NCBI GenBank assembly: GCA_965262485.1
Contig: OZ253540.1
Span: forward strand, 124,001 to 188,000
Length of the DNA: 64,000 nucleotides
Direction: 5' to 3'
Source of the DNA: Bin87 sp965262485
GTDB taxonomy: Bacteria; Chloroflexota; Dehalococcoidia; Lucifugimonadales; UBA3495
The position numbers and the translations under genes were made by a program. This document shows positions 36,957 to 45,756 of this stretch, one piece after another. Below the pieces are notes generated by a model. It was given only the letters and a program-made list of their open reading frames with translations, had not been told where the DNA came from and did no database searches. The first letter of the stretch is position 1. Each line of letters begins with the position of its first letter.

Positions 36957-37609
36957 TCAGCATGGCACATTTGCAGACTCCGTAGCCATCGACCGCCGGT
37001 GGACGAAGTTTTCGGGCAGATTGGTGTCCCAATTGAAGCAGGACTCGCAGTGGCCCACGGTGGGGTGTGAGTTGCCGATGTGGATGTCCCCGAGGTTACG
37101 ATACTCGGAATCTCCGTTGGAATCACGGTCGCTCCAATAGAACCGGATGGAATCAAACACGTGAGGGTCTAATTCCACCAAGTTGGTGTTGCCCACCGCA
37201 TCCTCGGCGGCGAACTTGCGAACCGCGCTCATATCGTCGTCGCTGAGGTCTTGGTTGACCCGTCCCAAGGTCACGTGCGGGACGAACGCGAAGTCCGGTG
37301 ACTGATAGCCCAGCATTTCGGTGGTGCGGACGACCTGCCGGTGTAGTTCAAGCACTTCGTCCATGGGGTCGATGGAGCGGAATATGAAGCGTGGCTGGCC
37401 ATCTGCGTAGAATACGCTGTAGCCATCCGTGCCGAGTTGGAACGTAACGGGGTCCACATGAGCCAGAGTGCCCGTCAGGGCTTGCTGGATGGCGGTGACA
37501 TCCACGTGGGAGTGTCCCCCAAGAACTGGAGTGTCAGATGGGTTCGGTTGGGGAGTTCCGACTGAACGCTGCCGGCGGGGAGTTGTTTCTGCAGGTCGCT
37601 GATGGACAT
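36957..37609 (-). pseudogene. 2H phosphoesterase / RNA 2',3'-cyclic phosphodiesterase, frameshifted
   Basis: From ATG at 37609: MSISDLQKQLPAGSVQSELP then the first catalytic motif THLTLQFLGDT. The frame must shift at the GGGGG run near 37518-37525 to reach TAIQQALTGTLAHVDPVTFQ and the second motif FVPHVTLGRVNQDL. Two HxT motifs define the 2H fold (LigT/ThpR type). The start lies 8 bases after the methyltransferase stop at 37618, so it is the last gene of that operon. One-base sequencing error or real lesion cannot be separated. Confidence 0.7.
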
Positions 37610-37617
37610 GATGCTGG

Positions 37618-38388
37618 CTATTTCTGTGCCAACTGGAGGATGTGGTTCGCGTCGTAGTGGTCGTAGTGCACGTCGAAATCGCCAAAGCGCGTCACGGAGC
37701 GGAAGCCAGTCTGGTCAAGCAAGGATGTGAGGTGAGACTGCCTAATGGGGTAGAACGTCAAATGATGCACCTCTCCGTCCGGGTAGGTATAGCGAATGGT
37801 CAGCACGTCTTCGGAGATGGAGTCCGCCTGGATGATAACCTTCGGGTCGAAGAAGTACGGCTGTGGTTTGCTGCCGAAACCCTTATCCAGAATGCAGTCG
37901 TAGTTCCGCTGGTCGATGAGGAGCAGTCCGCCCGGGTGGAGCAGGGAGTACATCTGACCCAGCGCATCCAAGCGGTCTCGCTCATTCAGCACGTGGGTAA
38001 ATGCGTTCCCCAAGCAGAAAACGGCGTCGAAGGAATCCGTGTCGAACTGCTCCGTCAATGCGCCCCACTCCGCTTCCACGACGTTCAGGTCTGGCATATC
38101 GAACCGGTCGGCATTCTCCCGAGCCTTCCTGACCATCTGCGGGGCGCCGTCTGAGGCGGTTACGTCGAAGCCGGCGCGTTTCAGCGTGACGGCGTGGAAT
38201 CCCGTGCCGCAGGCGGCGTCCAGGACGGTCTTGACACCGTTCCGTTGTAGAAGATCAATGAAGAAGTTCCCCTCAGCCTCCCATCTACCCTGCCAGTTCA
38301 CGAGTTCATCCCACCTATCGGCGAACCTTTCGCTGTACTGTTCCTTGTAGATGTCCTTGGGAATTGAGATGCTGGTCTGATTTTGCAT
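37618..38388 (-). CDS. Glycine/sarcosine N-methyltransferase-like protein
   Basis: 256 residues. ADRWDELVNWQGRWEAEGNF precedes motif I VLDAACGTGFHAVTLKRAGF and SDGAPQMVRKARENA, an arrangement seen in glycine N-methyltransferase and bacterial GSMT enzymes. GSMT adds methyl groups from SAM to glycine and sarcosine, giving dimethylglycine. GGAGG lies 4 bases before ATG. The neighbouring gene fits the second enzyme of betaine synthesis, which raises confidence. In some organisms the two activities are fused; here they are separate genes. Confidence 0.75.
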   Translation of the reverse strand: MQNQTSISIPKDIYKEQYSERFADRWDELVNWQGRWEAEGNFFIDLLQRNGVKTVLDAACGTGFHAVTLKRAGFDVTASDGAPQMVRKARENADRFDMPDLNVVEAEWGALTEQFDTDSFDAVFCLGNAFTHVLNERDRLDALGQMYSLLHPGGLLLIDQRNYDCILDKGFGSKPQPYFFDPKVIIQADSISEDVLTIRYTYPDGEVHHLTFYPIRQSHLTSLLDQTGFRSVTRFGDFDVHYDHYDANHILQLAQK

Positions 38389-38416
38389 GATGCCTCCATG
38401 CTTAGTGGTGATTAGG

Positions 38417-39238
38417 TTAGTTTGGTTTTACGGCATGGAAGAATCCCCAGCCGATGTTGCCCGCTTCGGCCTGGCTGACCCAGAAGGCCAGCCCGTCCAA
38501 AGTGTCGTCAATGGTCTTGGCGTCCACGTAGTCCAACATGTACTGTCGGTGGGCGGCGAGGTTCTGGGCAACCCAGTCGTACGAACGCGCCACGTATCTG
38601 GACAAGTTATCGACGCGCAGCACGCGGAATCCGAGTTCGCGCAGCGTGGTCGTGTAGTCCTTGACCTTCCACATGCTGGAGCAGTGCACCCGCGAGAGGA
38701 TGCGTTCCCGGGTGTCGGGGGGAACGTCACCGGTGATCAGCAGGTCGGTGAACACGAATGTGCCCCCGGGGTGCAGAACGCGATACGCTTCCCGTAGCAC
38801 CTGTGTCCTATCGGCGGCGTGGAGGAACGATTCCTGACTCCACACCACGTCTTGGGTTTCGTCTAAATAGGGCAGGTGGTGAAAGTCCACTTCCTCGAAA
38901 CTGACCGGCAGGGCCGAGGGAGTGGCTAAGCGGGCCTGGCGCAGTTCCTTCTCGCTGATGTTGGTTCCCGTGACGTGGCAGCCCTTGTGGAGAGCGATCC
39001 AACGGGCGGTCTCGCCGTAGCCACAGCCCAGGTCCAGCACGTTCATGCCGGGGGAGAGGCGAATCGCGTTGGCCATGTACTCGTTGGTGTGCACCATCGC
39101 GTCGGGATGAGGGCAGACCTCGCTGCACGGGATACCCAGATGCAGGTTCTTCCCGCCCCAGATGAGGTCATAGATCAAGTTGGCAGGGCCGTCGTAGTAG
39201 GCTTTCGTTTTCGCCACGACGGAAATGATGTCTGTCAT
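38417..39238 (-). CDS. Sarcosine/dimethylglycine N-methyltransferase-like protein
   Basis: 273 residues from ATG at 39238 (AAGGAAG upstream). NLIYDLIWGGKNLHLGIPCS is the WGG..IH.G segment of SDMT and related enzymes. Motif I is NVLDLGCGYGETARWIA, then GTNISEKELRQARL, DVVWSQESFLHAADR and HPGGTFVFTDLL. SDMT completes sarcosine or dimethylglycine to glycine betaine. It lies 28 bases upstream of the GSMT-like gene on the same strand. A tocopherol-type methyltransferase is the main alternative, but WSQ(E/D)..LH and TD.L are the SDMT pattern. Confidence 0.75.
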   Translation of the reverse strand: MTDIISVVAKTKAYYDGPANLIYDLIWGGKNLHLGIPCSEVCPHPDAMVHTNEYMANAIRLSPGMNVLDLGCGYGETARWIALHKGCHVTGTNISEKELRQARLATPSALPVSFEEVDFHHLPYLDETQDVVWSQESFLHAADRTQVLREAYRVLHPGGTFVFTDLLITGDVPPDTRERILSRVHCSSMWKVKDYTTTLRELGFRVLRVDNLSRYVARSYDWVAQNLAAHRQYMLDYVDAKTIDDTLDGLAFWVSQAEAGNIGWGFFHAVKPN

Positions 39239-39303
39239 AATACTTCCTTCTTCCATTGCCTGATGGAGTTCCCACCAGAATACGGTGGGCCGGCCCTTAT
39301 TGT

Positions 39304-39762
39304 TCAAAACCCGTACTCGCGCAGGATTGGCACGACTTGCTCCATTTTGTCGAGGAACTGGTCGAACTCTTCCCACCCACGGAACATACGGGTATTGTCG
39401 AAGAGCGCATCCAGACGTTTCGCCATCTGGATACCAAGGTCATGCCCCTGGCCGCAAGCCATCAATGCTCTACGCCAGTTCCCTCGACGGGTCTCATCCA
39501 ACGCATATAGGCGGATGCGGTTGTAGATCGTAAAAGTGCTCGGGCCGGCATCCTGGTAACATGGGTGCTCCAGCGTTCCGGCCATCACCGCGCCGGCAAA
39601 GCACACCTCGCACACGTCCTCTGTAGCGCGATAGTCTTGCCAGTTGCTGGACTCCGGGAAATAGATGTTGCGGTCGAGGCGTCGGGCGTTCGCCACCGCC
39701 AGTTCGATCAGGTCGGAGAGTCGGTCCGGGAGTTGGGTTTCAGGTTTTTGGATTGTGGTCAT
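39304..39762 (-). CDS. Hypothetical protein, first gene of the betaine operon
   Basis: 152 residues, ATG at 39762 with GGAGG 5 bases upstream. Soluble and mostly helical by composition, with two cysteines in EDVCEVCFAGAVMAGTLEH and another in HPCYQD and ACGQGHDLG. No family recognised. Located 65 bases upstream of the SDMT-like gene on the same strand, so probably co-transcribed; a regulatory or accessory role is only a guess. Confidence 0.65.
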   Translation of the reverse strand: MTTIQKPETQLPDRLSDLIELAVANARRLDRNIYFPESSNWQDYRATEDVCEVCFAGAVMAGTLEHPCYQDAGPSTFTIYNRIRLYALDETRRGNWRRALMACGQGHDLGIQMAKRLDALFDNTRMFRGWEEFDQFLDKMEQVVPILREYGF

Positions 39763-40101
39763 AATATCCTCCATCCTTTGGCAACTCCCGGATCCCGCCG
39801 GCCAGCGTTCCTGGCCATGGCCCCGTAGGATTAACAGTCATTATTCCAATGCCCAGATCAGATGCCCGTCGCGCTGCCGAATGACGCGCCGGCTGCTCAG
39901 TCAGAACGCCCTGAACCACGCCAGTCTCAAATTCGGTCAAATGGGGACGTCCCACCTTCCTGGTGCGTATCATTGTTTCGTTCTCCAGAGGAAGGCGATG
40001 CCGGCCAAGGGCGCTCCGGCAATCCTCGGGACCCGTACGTGTCGGTTCTCCTCCGCCAGCGGTTCTGGCGCCTCGTAAGCCGCTTCCCTAGCACCCTCAT
40101 T

Positions 40102-40398
40102 CTACTCGCCGCCAGCCGCAGTGGGTAGGACGCGCACTTTTGCCCCTACCAACCGCTCCGCAACCAACAGGTCATATTGCGTCTGCAGGTTCAGCCAGAA
40201 TTGCGGATCCATGTCAAACCAGTGGCCAAACCGCAGGGCGCTGTCGCCGGTCACCGCACGCTTACCGGACAGAATCTGGCTGATGCGGTTGGGCGTCACA
40301 TCAATCTGGCGGGCAAAGCTCGTCGGCGATACTCCCCTGGTCTCCAGTTCGTCTCTCAGAATTGCCCCGGGATGCACGGCCCGTTTCAATATGCTCAC
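40102..40398 (-). CDS. higA: HigA-type antitoxin
   Basis: 98 residues, GTG start with AAGGAG just upstream. HPGAILRDELETRGVSPTSF leads into the helix-turn-helix ARQIDVTPNRISQILSGKRA, then LRFGHWFDMDPQFWLNLQTQ, the VapI/HigA family profile. It binds and neutralises the toxin encoded just upstream and represses the operon. GTG overlaps the toxin stop codon. Confidence 0.88.
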   Translation of the reverse strand: MSILKRAVHPGAILRDELETRGVSPTSFARQIDVTPNRISQILSGKRAVTGDSALRFGHWFDMDPQFWLNLQTQYDLLVAERLVGAKVRVLPTAAGGE

Positions 40399-40694
40399 CC
40401 GCTCCTTCGGTCAGTAATAGTCCATAATCTCAACGTCCGACGCCCCGCCTGTCCTTCAGGCCAACTGAAGCAGATGCGCCATTGACGATTGATCCGTATC
40501 GAGTACTGCCCGGCCCGGTCCCCGAGCGGCGCTTCCAGGCGATTGCCGCGCAGTGCTCTCAGGGTGTCCAGCGACCGGGTGGCGTTCAGGATAGAAAGCC
40601 GGCGCGCCGCCTGCTCTTCGAAACTCTGAAACGCTGGGATATATTCCCAAGCGGCGAACGCTGCGGTTCGTCGGCCCCGGTAGCCCTGGATCAT
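40395..40694 (-). CDS. higB: HigB-type toxin with shifted C-terminus
   Basis: ATG at 40694 gives 99 residues: MIQGYRGRRTAAFAAWEYIP, ARRLSILNATRSLDTLRALR, GDRAGQYSIRINRQWRICF, the RelE/HigB mRNA-interferase profile. The last residues (RRTLRLWTITDRRSG) do not fit the family, but the next frame reads SDVEIMDYY and stop, the usual HigB ending. A one-base indel in the GGGG run near 40441 therefore alters the tail. Activity is uncertain. An extension to 40751 is possible but lacks support. Confidence 0.75.
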   Translation of the reverse strand: MIQGYRGRRTAAFAAWEYIPAFQSFEEQAARRLSILNATRSLDTLRALRGNRLEAPLGDRAGQYSIRINRQWRICFSWPEGQAGRRTLRLWTITDRRSG

Positions 40695-40792
40695 TACATG
40701 GCAGTGTAGGGAGAATTTACGCCTGACGTCAAGCATCATGCGACGGATCAACTTGAGTCACCACATGAACCAATCTGAAACCTTCACCCTGG

Positions 40793-40870
40793 TCTTATTG
40801 ATACCCATTCTGATTCGCCCAATGGGTCATTACGTAAACCGATTCGTGCGGGGATTCCGCCCGCCAGGCT
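40793..40870. repeat. Dispersed ~80-bp repeat, copy 3
   Basis: TCTTATTGATACCCATTCTGATTCGCCCAATGG...TTACGTAAACCGATTCG; same family as 29780-29860 and 36596-36662. On the minus strand similarity to copy 1 seems to continue another ~40 bases (CATCCGTAATTGGGG). Confidence 0.65.
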
Positions 40871-41224
40871 CGCGCCGGATTTCGTTGCCCTGTTTTGAAC
40901 TCCCCCCAATTACGGATGCGCCATGTTATTCGCTCGAAGACAGATATTCCAGCCATATGATCCACCCCTAACGCGCGCATGTCGTCGCCGGCATGTTGCG
41001 CAAGCCATCAGGACCCTCCGGGACGGTTTTGATACCCGACTGCACCCCACCGGAGCGCCTTCGCCAACGCCTTCCCGCGCCTCTCGCCCGGGGACGGCCG
41101 GCCAACCATTCCGGCCTTATTCGCAGTGGCGGGCATAGTCGGCCCTGCTCTCCGCTATGATGAGTTCTCCCCCTCCGAGTGACCACGCAGCCGTTCCTCC
41201 ATCGCTGCGGCGTTCAACGTTACG

Positions 41225-41746
41225 GTGCCGCCAGCGCTCGACGCGGTCAGTCGATCCGCGAGATTGCCTCGTCAATTTTGGGTACCATTGTATTTGAGGC
41301 GACCACCCGCGTTGGGTAACGGTTTTGTTGCGGCAATGCGCCACCAACGACACCGAGCCGTGGAGTTCCGCAAGTTCCTCGATACCATTGCGGCGGAAGT
41401 GCCCGCTGACCTGGACGTTCATCTGATTGTGGATAACTACGCCACCCATAAGACAGCGCTGATCAGGAATTGGTTGGCCAAACGGCCCCGCTTCCATCTG
41501 CACTTCACGCCCACCAGCGCGTCCTGGCTGAACCTGGTGGAGCGCTGGTTTGCGCTTCTGACGGAGAAACAACTGCGCCGTGGCGTGCATCAGAGCAGCG
41601 GGGAGCTTGCAGCCGCCATCTACCGCTACCTGGACGTTACCCTGGACGTTACCAACGAAGATCCCAAGCCCTTTGTCTGGACCAAGACCGCCGACCAAAT
41701 ACTGGCCAACGTGGCCCGCTTTTGTCAACTAACTTTGAATACATGA
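41225..41746 (+). pseudogene. IS630 transposase C-terminal half
   Basis: HRAVEFRKFLDTIAAEVPAD, then VHLIVDNYATHKTALIRNWL (second Asp), SASWLNLVERWFALLTEK (Glu) and EDPKPFVWTKTADQILANVA. The first catalytic Asp region and N-terminus are missing. A 12-base tandem duplication (CTGGACGTTACC twice, near 41630-41653) inserts four residues (LDVT). Confidence 0.75.
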
Positions 41747-41818
41747 CACTGGTGGAATGAGATCGCCACCGCGTCATCCTTATCGGAACAACAACAAACC
41801 CGAGCAAGGAGTAAGACG

Positions 41819-42200
41819 GTGGCCAAGAACAGCATGGGTCTTTTGGAACTTTTACGCCAGCGCGGCATCGACGGAGACGTGGACTTTCTGAGGGAAGCCC
41901 TGCCGGTGCTGGTAGATAGCATCATGGATGCCGAGGTTTCGGCGCAGGTCGGCGCCCAGCACGGTGAGAGCAACCCGGATGGCCTTGCCCGCCGCAACGG
42001 CTATTGCGGCTAGGTTTAGGATACCCAGGTTGGGACGACGGAGTTGCACATACCCGAGACCGGAGAGGGCAGCTACTTCCGCAGCCTGCTGGTGCTCAGG
42101 TGGCGCAGCGGGAAGACCCTGTTCTCGGCGAGCCAGCAGCCCGGCGCGGAGGGATCTCCACCAGGCGAGTGGATAACTTGATCAAGGCCTTCGGTTGCCA
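41819..42200 (+). pseudogene. IS256 transposase N-terminal fragment
   Basis: GTG start with AAGGAG upstream; KNSMGLLELLRQRGIDGDVD, VLVDSIMDAEVSAQVGAQHG, then a TAG at 42011. The match continues past the stop in pieces (TELHIPETGEGSYFRSLLV). Same family as 46850-47664. The upstream end (CGCGTCATCCTTATCGGAAC) is probably the IS terminus. Confidence 0.7.
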
Positions 42201-42513
42201 CGGCATCTGCAATACCGATCGTCGAACACCTGATTCATGATCTGCGCGGTATTGGCGACCGTAGGTCAGCCGACATGAACGGCGACGTGAGTAATAAGCA
42301 CGTCGGTCTCTTCCTAGCCCAATCCGGTGCTCAACGCCCGGTTGATACGGCCCGGTAACCGGCCGGCGCGGTACGCCGTGAAAACCTACACTGCGATAAG
42401 GCTGCGGTCTCGCTTCGACGGCCCCCGCCGCGCCCAAACGTCACCGAAAAGCACATCGGCGCTGAGTTAGGCCAGCTTGGGGGTTGCTTCGCGCATCGCC
42501 CTCCGGGCCGTGG
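42201..42513. other. Intergenic region, nothing recognised
   Basis: About 310 bases between the IS256 fragment and the SDR stop codon. Open frames exist on both strands but show no family resemblance. Confidence 0.4.
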
Positions 42514-43305
42514 TCATGTCGCCCCATCTTTTTGTGGACCCCAGGTCACTCCGAATTCAGCTCTTGACACCAACGCGCCCGTCAGGGTTTCGGCGGTCTG
42601 GCCCGCCAGCCATACGCCCGGCGATGCCAGGGCATCGGGCTGGACCATGGGTATGTGGGCGGTTCCCGGCCAGTCCCCACGCCGGTTCATCCAAGTGTCC
42701 ACCCTGCCGGGGTCCAGGACGTTGACCGCGACATTGTGCGGCCTGACCTCCTCTGCCAAGCTGAAGAACATTCTCTCCAAGGCTGCTTTGCTCATCGAAT
42801 AGCCGACCCGACCCTGCCGGTAGCCCCTGGCGGAGCCGGAGGTAACGCAGTATATGGAGCCGCCCTCTCCTTGGGATATCATGGACGGCAGTGCGTACTT
42901 GCAAAGGAGCAGGGGGCCGCGCGCATTGACCGCCAGGCATTGGTCCAATAGCTCAACGTCCAAGTCCACCACCGGCGACTCACAGTCCATGCCCGCATTG
43001 GAAACGAGTACGTCAATCCGGCCGAAATGCTCCAGCGTGGCGGTCACCAGGTCTTGAATGTCCTTGACCTGCGCGATGTCGCAGCGGACCGGTATCGCCG
43101 TGCCTCCGCGGGCGGTGATTTGCGCTGCCGTATCTTGTATGTCACCCGACCCGTACTGCTCGTACTGGGCGCCGGCCGACCTGTCTACTTCAGTACGAGA
43201 TGCTACGACAACTCTCGCCCCCGCATCGCCTAGGCCCAAGCAAATGGCGCGCCCAATCCCGCGGCTGCCGCCGGTTACAATCGCTACTTTGCCGTCAAGT
43301 CTCAT
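42514..43305 (-). CDS. Short-chain dehydrogenase/reductase
   Basis: 263 residues. Cofactor motif VAIVTGGSRGIGRAICLGL, NAG motif VLVSNAGMDCE, catalytic Ser in IYCVTSGSARGY and YSMSKAALERM (Tyr-xxx-Lys). Classical SDR length and order. The C-terminal part after PGRVDTWMN forms the substrate lid. The basic-looking ASRTEVD after the second strand suggests NADP use. No adjacent partner; substrate unknown. Confidence 0.88.
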   Translation of the reverse strand: MRLDGKVAIVTGGSRGIGRAICLGLGDAGARVVVASRTEVDRSAGAQYEQYGSGDIQDTAAQITARGGTAIPVRCDIAQVKDIQDLVTATLEHFGRIDVLVSNAGMDCESPVVDLDVELLDQCLAVNARGPLLLCKYALPSMISQGEGGSIYCVTSGSARGYRQGRVGYSMSKAALERMFFSLAEEVRPHNVAVNVLDPGRVDTWMNRRGDWPGTAHIPMVQPDALASPGVWLAGQTAETLTGALVSRAEFGVTWGPQKDGAT

Positions 43306-43383
43306 ACCAACCGTGCAGGGCCCAAATCAGGCGGATCCAAATTTCGGCAAGCATATATGGTCGTTGAGGTCGTCGCAAGTCAC

Positions 43384-43536
43384 TAGAGCCTGTTGACAAT
43401 TAGCAAACCAGCCCGTCACTCCTGCGAAAGCAGGAGTCCAAAGAGGCTATGATGAAAGAATCAGAACCGTGATTAACGACTTCGGCCACTGGATTCCCGC
43501 TTTCGCGGGAATGACGGTATTTATCAACACGGCCTA
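43384..43536. repeat. MITE, second full copy of the TTGACA-ended family
   Basis: Ends TAGAGCCTGTTGACAATTAG and, inverted, TAGGCCGTGTTGATAAATAC, with internal palindromes (CACTCCTGCGAAAGCAGGAG and ATTCCCGCTTTCGCGGGAAT) and the shared core GATGAAAGAATCAGAACCGT. Its right TA is also the left TA of the IS630 element that follows. Confidence 0.85.
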
Positions 43537-43544
43537 GTAGTCCA

Positions 43545-44297
43545 TCAGTTTTGGATTGATGGATACAGGGACTTCAATTTGATGCGTGCGTCCGCGGTGG
43601 TGAAGCGCCAGTCCACTTTTATGGTGTCTTGGTTGCGCCGGTCTTGCCACGCCTTTGACTCTCTTCGTAGCGCATCTTGATCTGGAATGCGGCGGTTCAG
43701 GCATTGGCGGGCCAGCACCCCGATTTCAATCTCGGCCATATTCAGCCAACTGCCATGCTTGGGAGTGTAGTGAATCTCCAGCCGCTCCGCGATGCGCCGC
43801 GCTTCGGCCGGCTCAAACGCACCGTACCGGGACGCTGGGTGATGGGTGTTCAGATTGTCCATCACCAGTACGATCCGGTCTTTGTCCGGGTAGTCCTCGT
43901 CCACCAACTTCCTGACCACCCGCGCCCAATCGACTTTGGTACGCCGGTCCGTCACTTCTACCCGGCGCCACCCCTCCAGCGGCGCGAACAGCATGAACAG
44001 ATTGCTCACCCCGTTGCGCTCGTATTCGTAATCGTAGCTGCCGGCAGCCCCAGGCCGGGCCGGACGCGGCAGACGCGTCTCCTTCGTCTGTTGTTTGCTG
44101 GTCTCGTCCAGGCACACCAGCACTTCGTTGTCCCCATATTGACGATGGTAGACCTCCAGCACGTCTTCCATCGCACACACGAACTCGGCGCTGCCTTGGG
44201 GCGGGATGCACCAGCACTCCTTCAGCCAAGGCTTGAGTTCGTTTTTTTCAGTGTCTGGCGCACCGTTTCGGCGCTGATGCTCTCCACTATCTTGCAT
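43545..44297 (-). CDS. IS630 transposase, catalytic part (second frame)
   Basis: Joined by frameshift to the upstream frame: LKPWLKECWCIPPQG, EVLVCLDETSKQQ (first Asp), RIVLVMDNLNTHHPASRY (second Asp) and PKHGSWLNMAEIEIGVLAR (Glu) give a complete DDE set. C-terminus WRFTTADARIKLKSLYP is usual for the group. The part before LKPW in this frame is not natural protein; expression depends on frameshifting at about 44245. Confidence 0.85.
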   Translation of the reverse strand: MQDSGEHQRRNGAPDTEKNELKPWLKECWCIPPQGSAEFVCAMEDVLEVYHRQYGDNEVLVCLDETSKQQTKETRLPRPARPGAAGSYDYEYERNGVSNLFMLFAPLEGWRRVEVTDRRTKVDWARVVRKLVDEDYPDKDRIVLVMDNLNTHHPASRYGAFEPAEARRIAERLEIHYTPKHGSWLNMAEIEIGVLARQCLNRRIPDQDALRRESKAWQDRRNQDTIKVDWRFTTADARIKLKSLYPSIQN

Positions 44298-44680
44298 TCA
44301 ACCAGCCGGTCCGCCAGCAATTGTAGCGTCCAACTTACCCGGCCTTCCGGCGGTTCGGCGCAGGCCAGGGCAACCAGATGGGCTTCCCCCTGACCGTCCA
44401 GTTTCTTCCGGCGGCGGTTGAGTTGCTCCCGGCGTCCCAAGGCCGCCTCCACACCCTCCTCCACACAGCGGCGGCGCACCCTTTCCACCGTCGCCCGGCC
44501 AACTTGGAGGGACCGGGCGATATCCCCGTCCTTCATCACCCCCTCCCCTTGCGCCTCATCGCTCAACAGCAGGATGCGGGCATGGGTCTGCCGGTAGGCC
44601 GCTGCCCGCCCTCTCGACACCATTGCCTTCAATTCCTGCCGCTCCTCCACACTCAGTTTGATCCGGTACTTCTTCTCCAT
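44222..44680 (-). CDS. IS630 transposase, DNA-binding part (first frame)
   Basis: MEKKYRIKLSVEERQELKAM, then the helix-turn-helix DIARSLQVGRATVERVRRRC and VSWTLQLLADRLVE, SAETVRQTLKKTN. The frame reads CTG AAA AAA ACG at its end; a -1 slip on the A7 run continues exactly into NELKPWLKE of the second frame. Programmed -1 frameshifting is known in IS630 elements. Confidence 0.85.
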   Translation of the reverse strand: MEKKYRIKLSVEERQELKAMVSRGRAAAYRQTHARILLLSDEAQGEGVMKDGDIARSLQVGRATVERVRRRCVEEGVEAALGRREQLNRRRKKLDGQGEAHLVALACAEPPEGRVSWTLQLLADRLVECKIVESISAETVRQTLKKTNSSLG

Positions 44681-44757
44681 TACCCACTCCCCACACTTTC
44701 TTATTTAGCTCCTTATAATTAACCCCATTATCCATCACTTCAAAGATGTTCAACTAC

Positions 44758-45130
44758 TAGTACCGCCATGCGGGGCAATCGGTCTAATTTTGGTGAGAGG
44801 TAAAATCCCGGGAAGTCCGAGTTAGGGTAGTCTCACGTCGCCTGAGAACGGACAGTTACAGCATCAGAAACGCGAATTTCAACCGGTTGGCGGGTTTTCT
44901 ATCACATTCAAACCGCAGACGCGGCCCAATATCATCAACGTTTAGAATGCAATGCGCCAGTTCACATTGTAGATTTTGAAGACGCGATTGCCCTGTGCAG
45001 TGGGCGAAGGGGGCGGACAAGTCTTCTCCCCAGAGTATATAATTTGGACCAATCCACTCCCTTTCCGATGGAGTGGGAAAACCGGCACTGGTCCTGGACT
45101 CTACCGAGTTTTGGGTAGGAGGAACTTATT
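44758..45130. other. Intergenic region upstream of the VOC gene
   Basis: About 370 bases without a supported gene; AT content rises toward 44980 and 45045, where a promoter for the VOC gene could lie (for example TATATAAT at about 45037-45045). Confidence 0.4.
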
Positions 45131-45673
45131 ATGGGCATTCAGATCAAGCGCGTCGGACATGTGGGGATTCTGGTTTCCGATTTTGAACGGTCTTTCGAGT
45201 TTTACACCCAGGTGCTGGGCTGCAAGGTGACTTCCCGCCGGCGGCGGCCCGACGGGGCCGAGACGGCCTTCCTGCGGTTTGACGAGACCCACCATGATTT
45301 CGTCATCGCCACTGCTCCCGAAGGCGTGGACGTTTCCGAGAACGTACCTGGGAGGGCCCGGCTGGTGCAGCAGGTGGCCTTTGAAGTGGAAAACCGCGAC
45401 GAATTCATGAAGGCTCTGGCCCACATCCACACCCACGGCGCGGAGATTGTCAGCGGCCCGCTGACCCACGGCATCGAGTCGGGCGGGAACCTGGAAGGCA
45501 GCGGCAGCCGCTCCTTCTACTTCCTGGACCCGGACGGCAACCGGCTGGAGATCTTCTGCGACGGTATGAAGGTTCCCAACGGGGAGCAGTTCCCCAGGGC
45601 AGAATACGCCGACGCCATCAAGGACTTTATGGACAAGAAGGCCGGAAGGGCGCCGGCAGCGGCTGCAGACTAA
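45131..45673 (+). CDS. VOC/glyoxalase-family dioxygenase-like protein
   Basis: 180 residues, AGGAGG 8 bases before ATG. Two beta-alpha-beta-beta-beta modules: RVGHVGILVSDFERSFEFYT with a metal His, HHDFVIATAPEG in the middle and QQVAFEVENRDEFMKAL for the second half. SRSFYFLDPDGNRLEIFCDG supplies the terminal metal Glu. The pattern is that of extradiol (catechol-type) dioxygenases and related VOC enzymes. Substrate unknown. Confidence 0.85.
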   Translation: MGIQIKRVGHVGILVSDFERSFEFYTQVLGCKVTSRRRRPDGAETAFLRFDETHHDFVIATAPEGVDVSENVPGRARLVQQVAFEVENRDEFMKALAHIHTHGAEIVSGPLTHGIESGGNLEGSGSRSFYFLDPDGNRLEIFCDGMKVPNGEQFPRAEYADAIKDFMDKKAGRAPAAAAD

Positions 45674-45705
45674 ACAACGTTAACCGTAAAATGGTTCAAC
45701 AAAAC

Positions 45706-45731
45706 GACGGCGGGGAACACTCCCCGCCGTC
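45706..45731 (-). terminator. Intrinsic terminator between converging genes
   Basis: The stem GACGGCGGGGA / TCCCCGCCGTC has a 4-base loop. On the minus strand it is followed by GTTTTGTTG, so it best serves the NHL gene, and may also stop the VOC transcript. Confidence 0.7.
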
Positions 45732-45756
45732 CTGAGCTCCGCGGTTTTCGGCTGAG

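Larger units (their letters stand above)
43537..44757 (-). mobile_element. Intact IS630-family element, 1221 bp
   Basis: Flanked by TA dinucleotides. Ends GTAGTCCATCAGTTTTGGAT and, inverted, GTAGTTGAACATCTTTGAAG. It carries two overlapping frames joined by a slippery A-run. The same ends bound the MITEs at 11007-11135 and 54087-54201, so this element could mobilise them. Confidence 0.85.
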
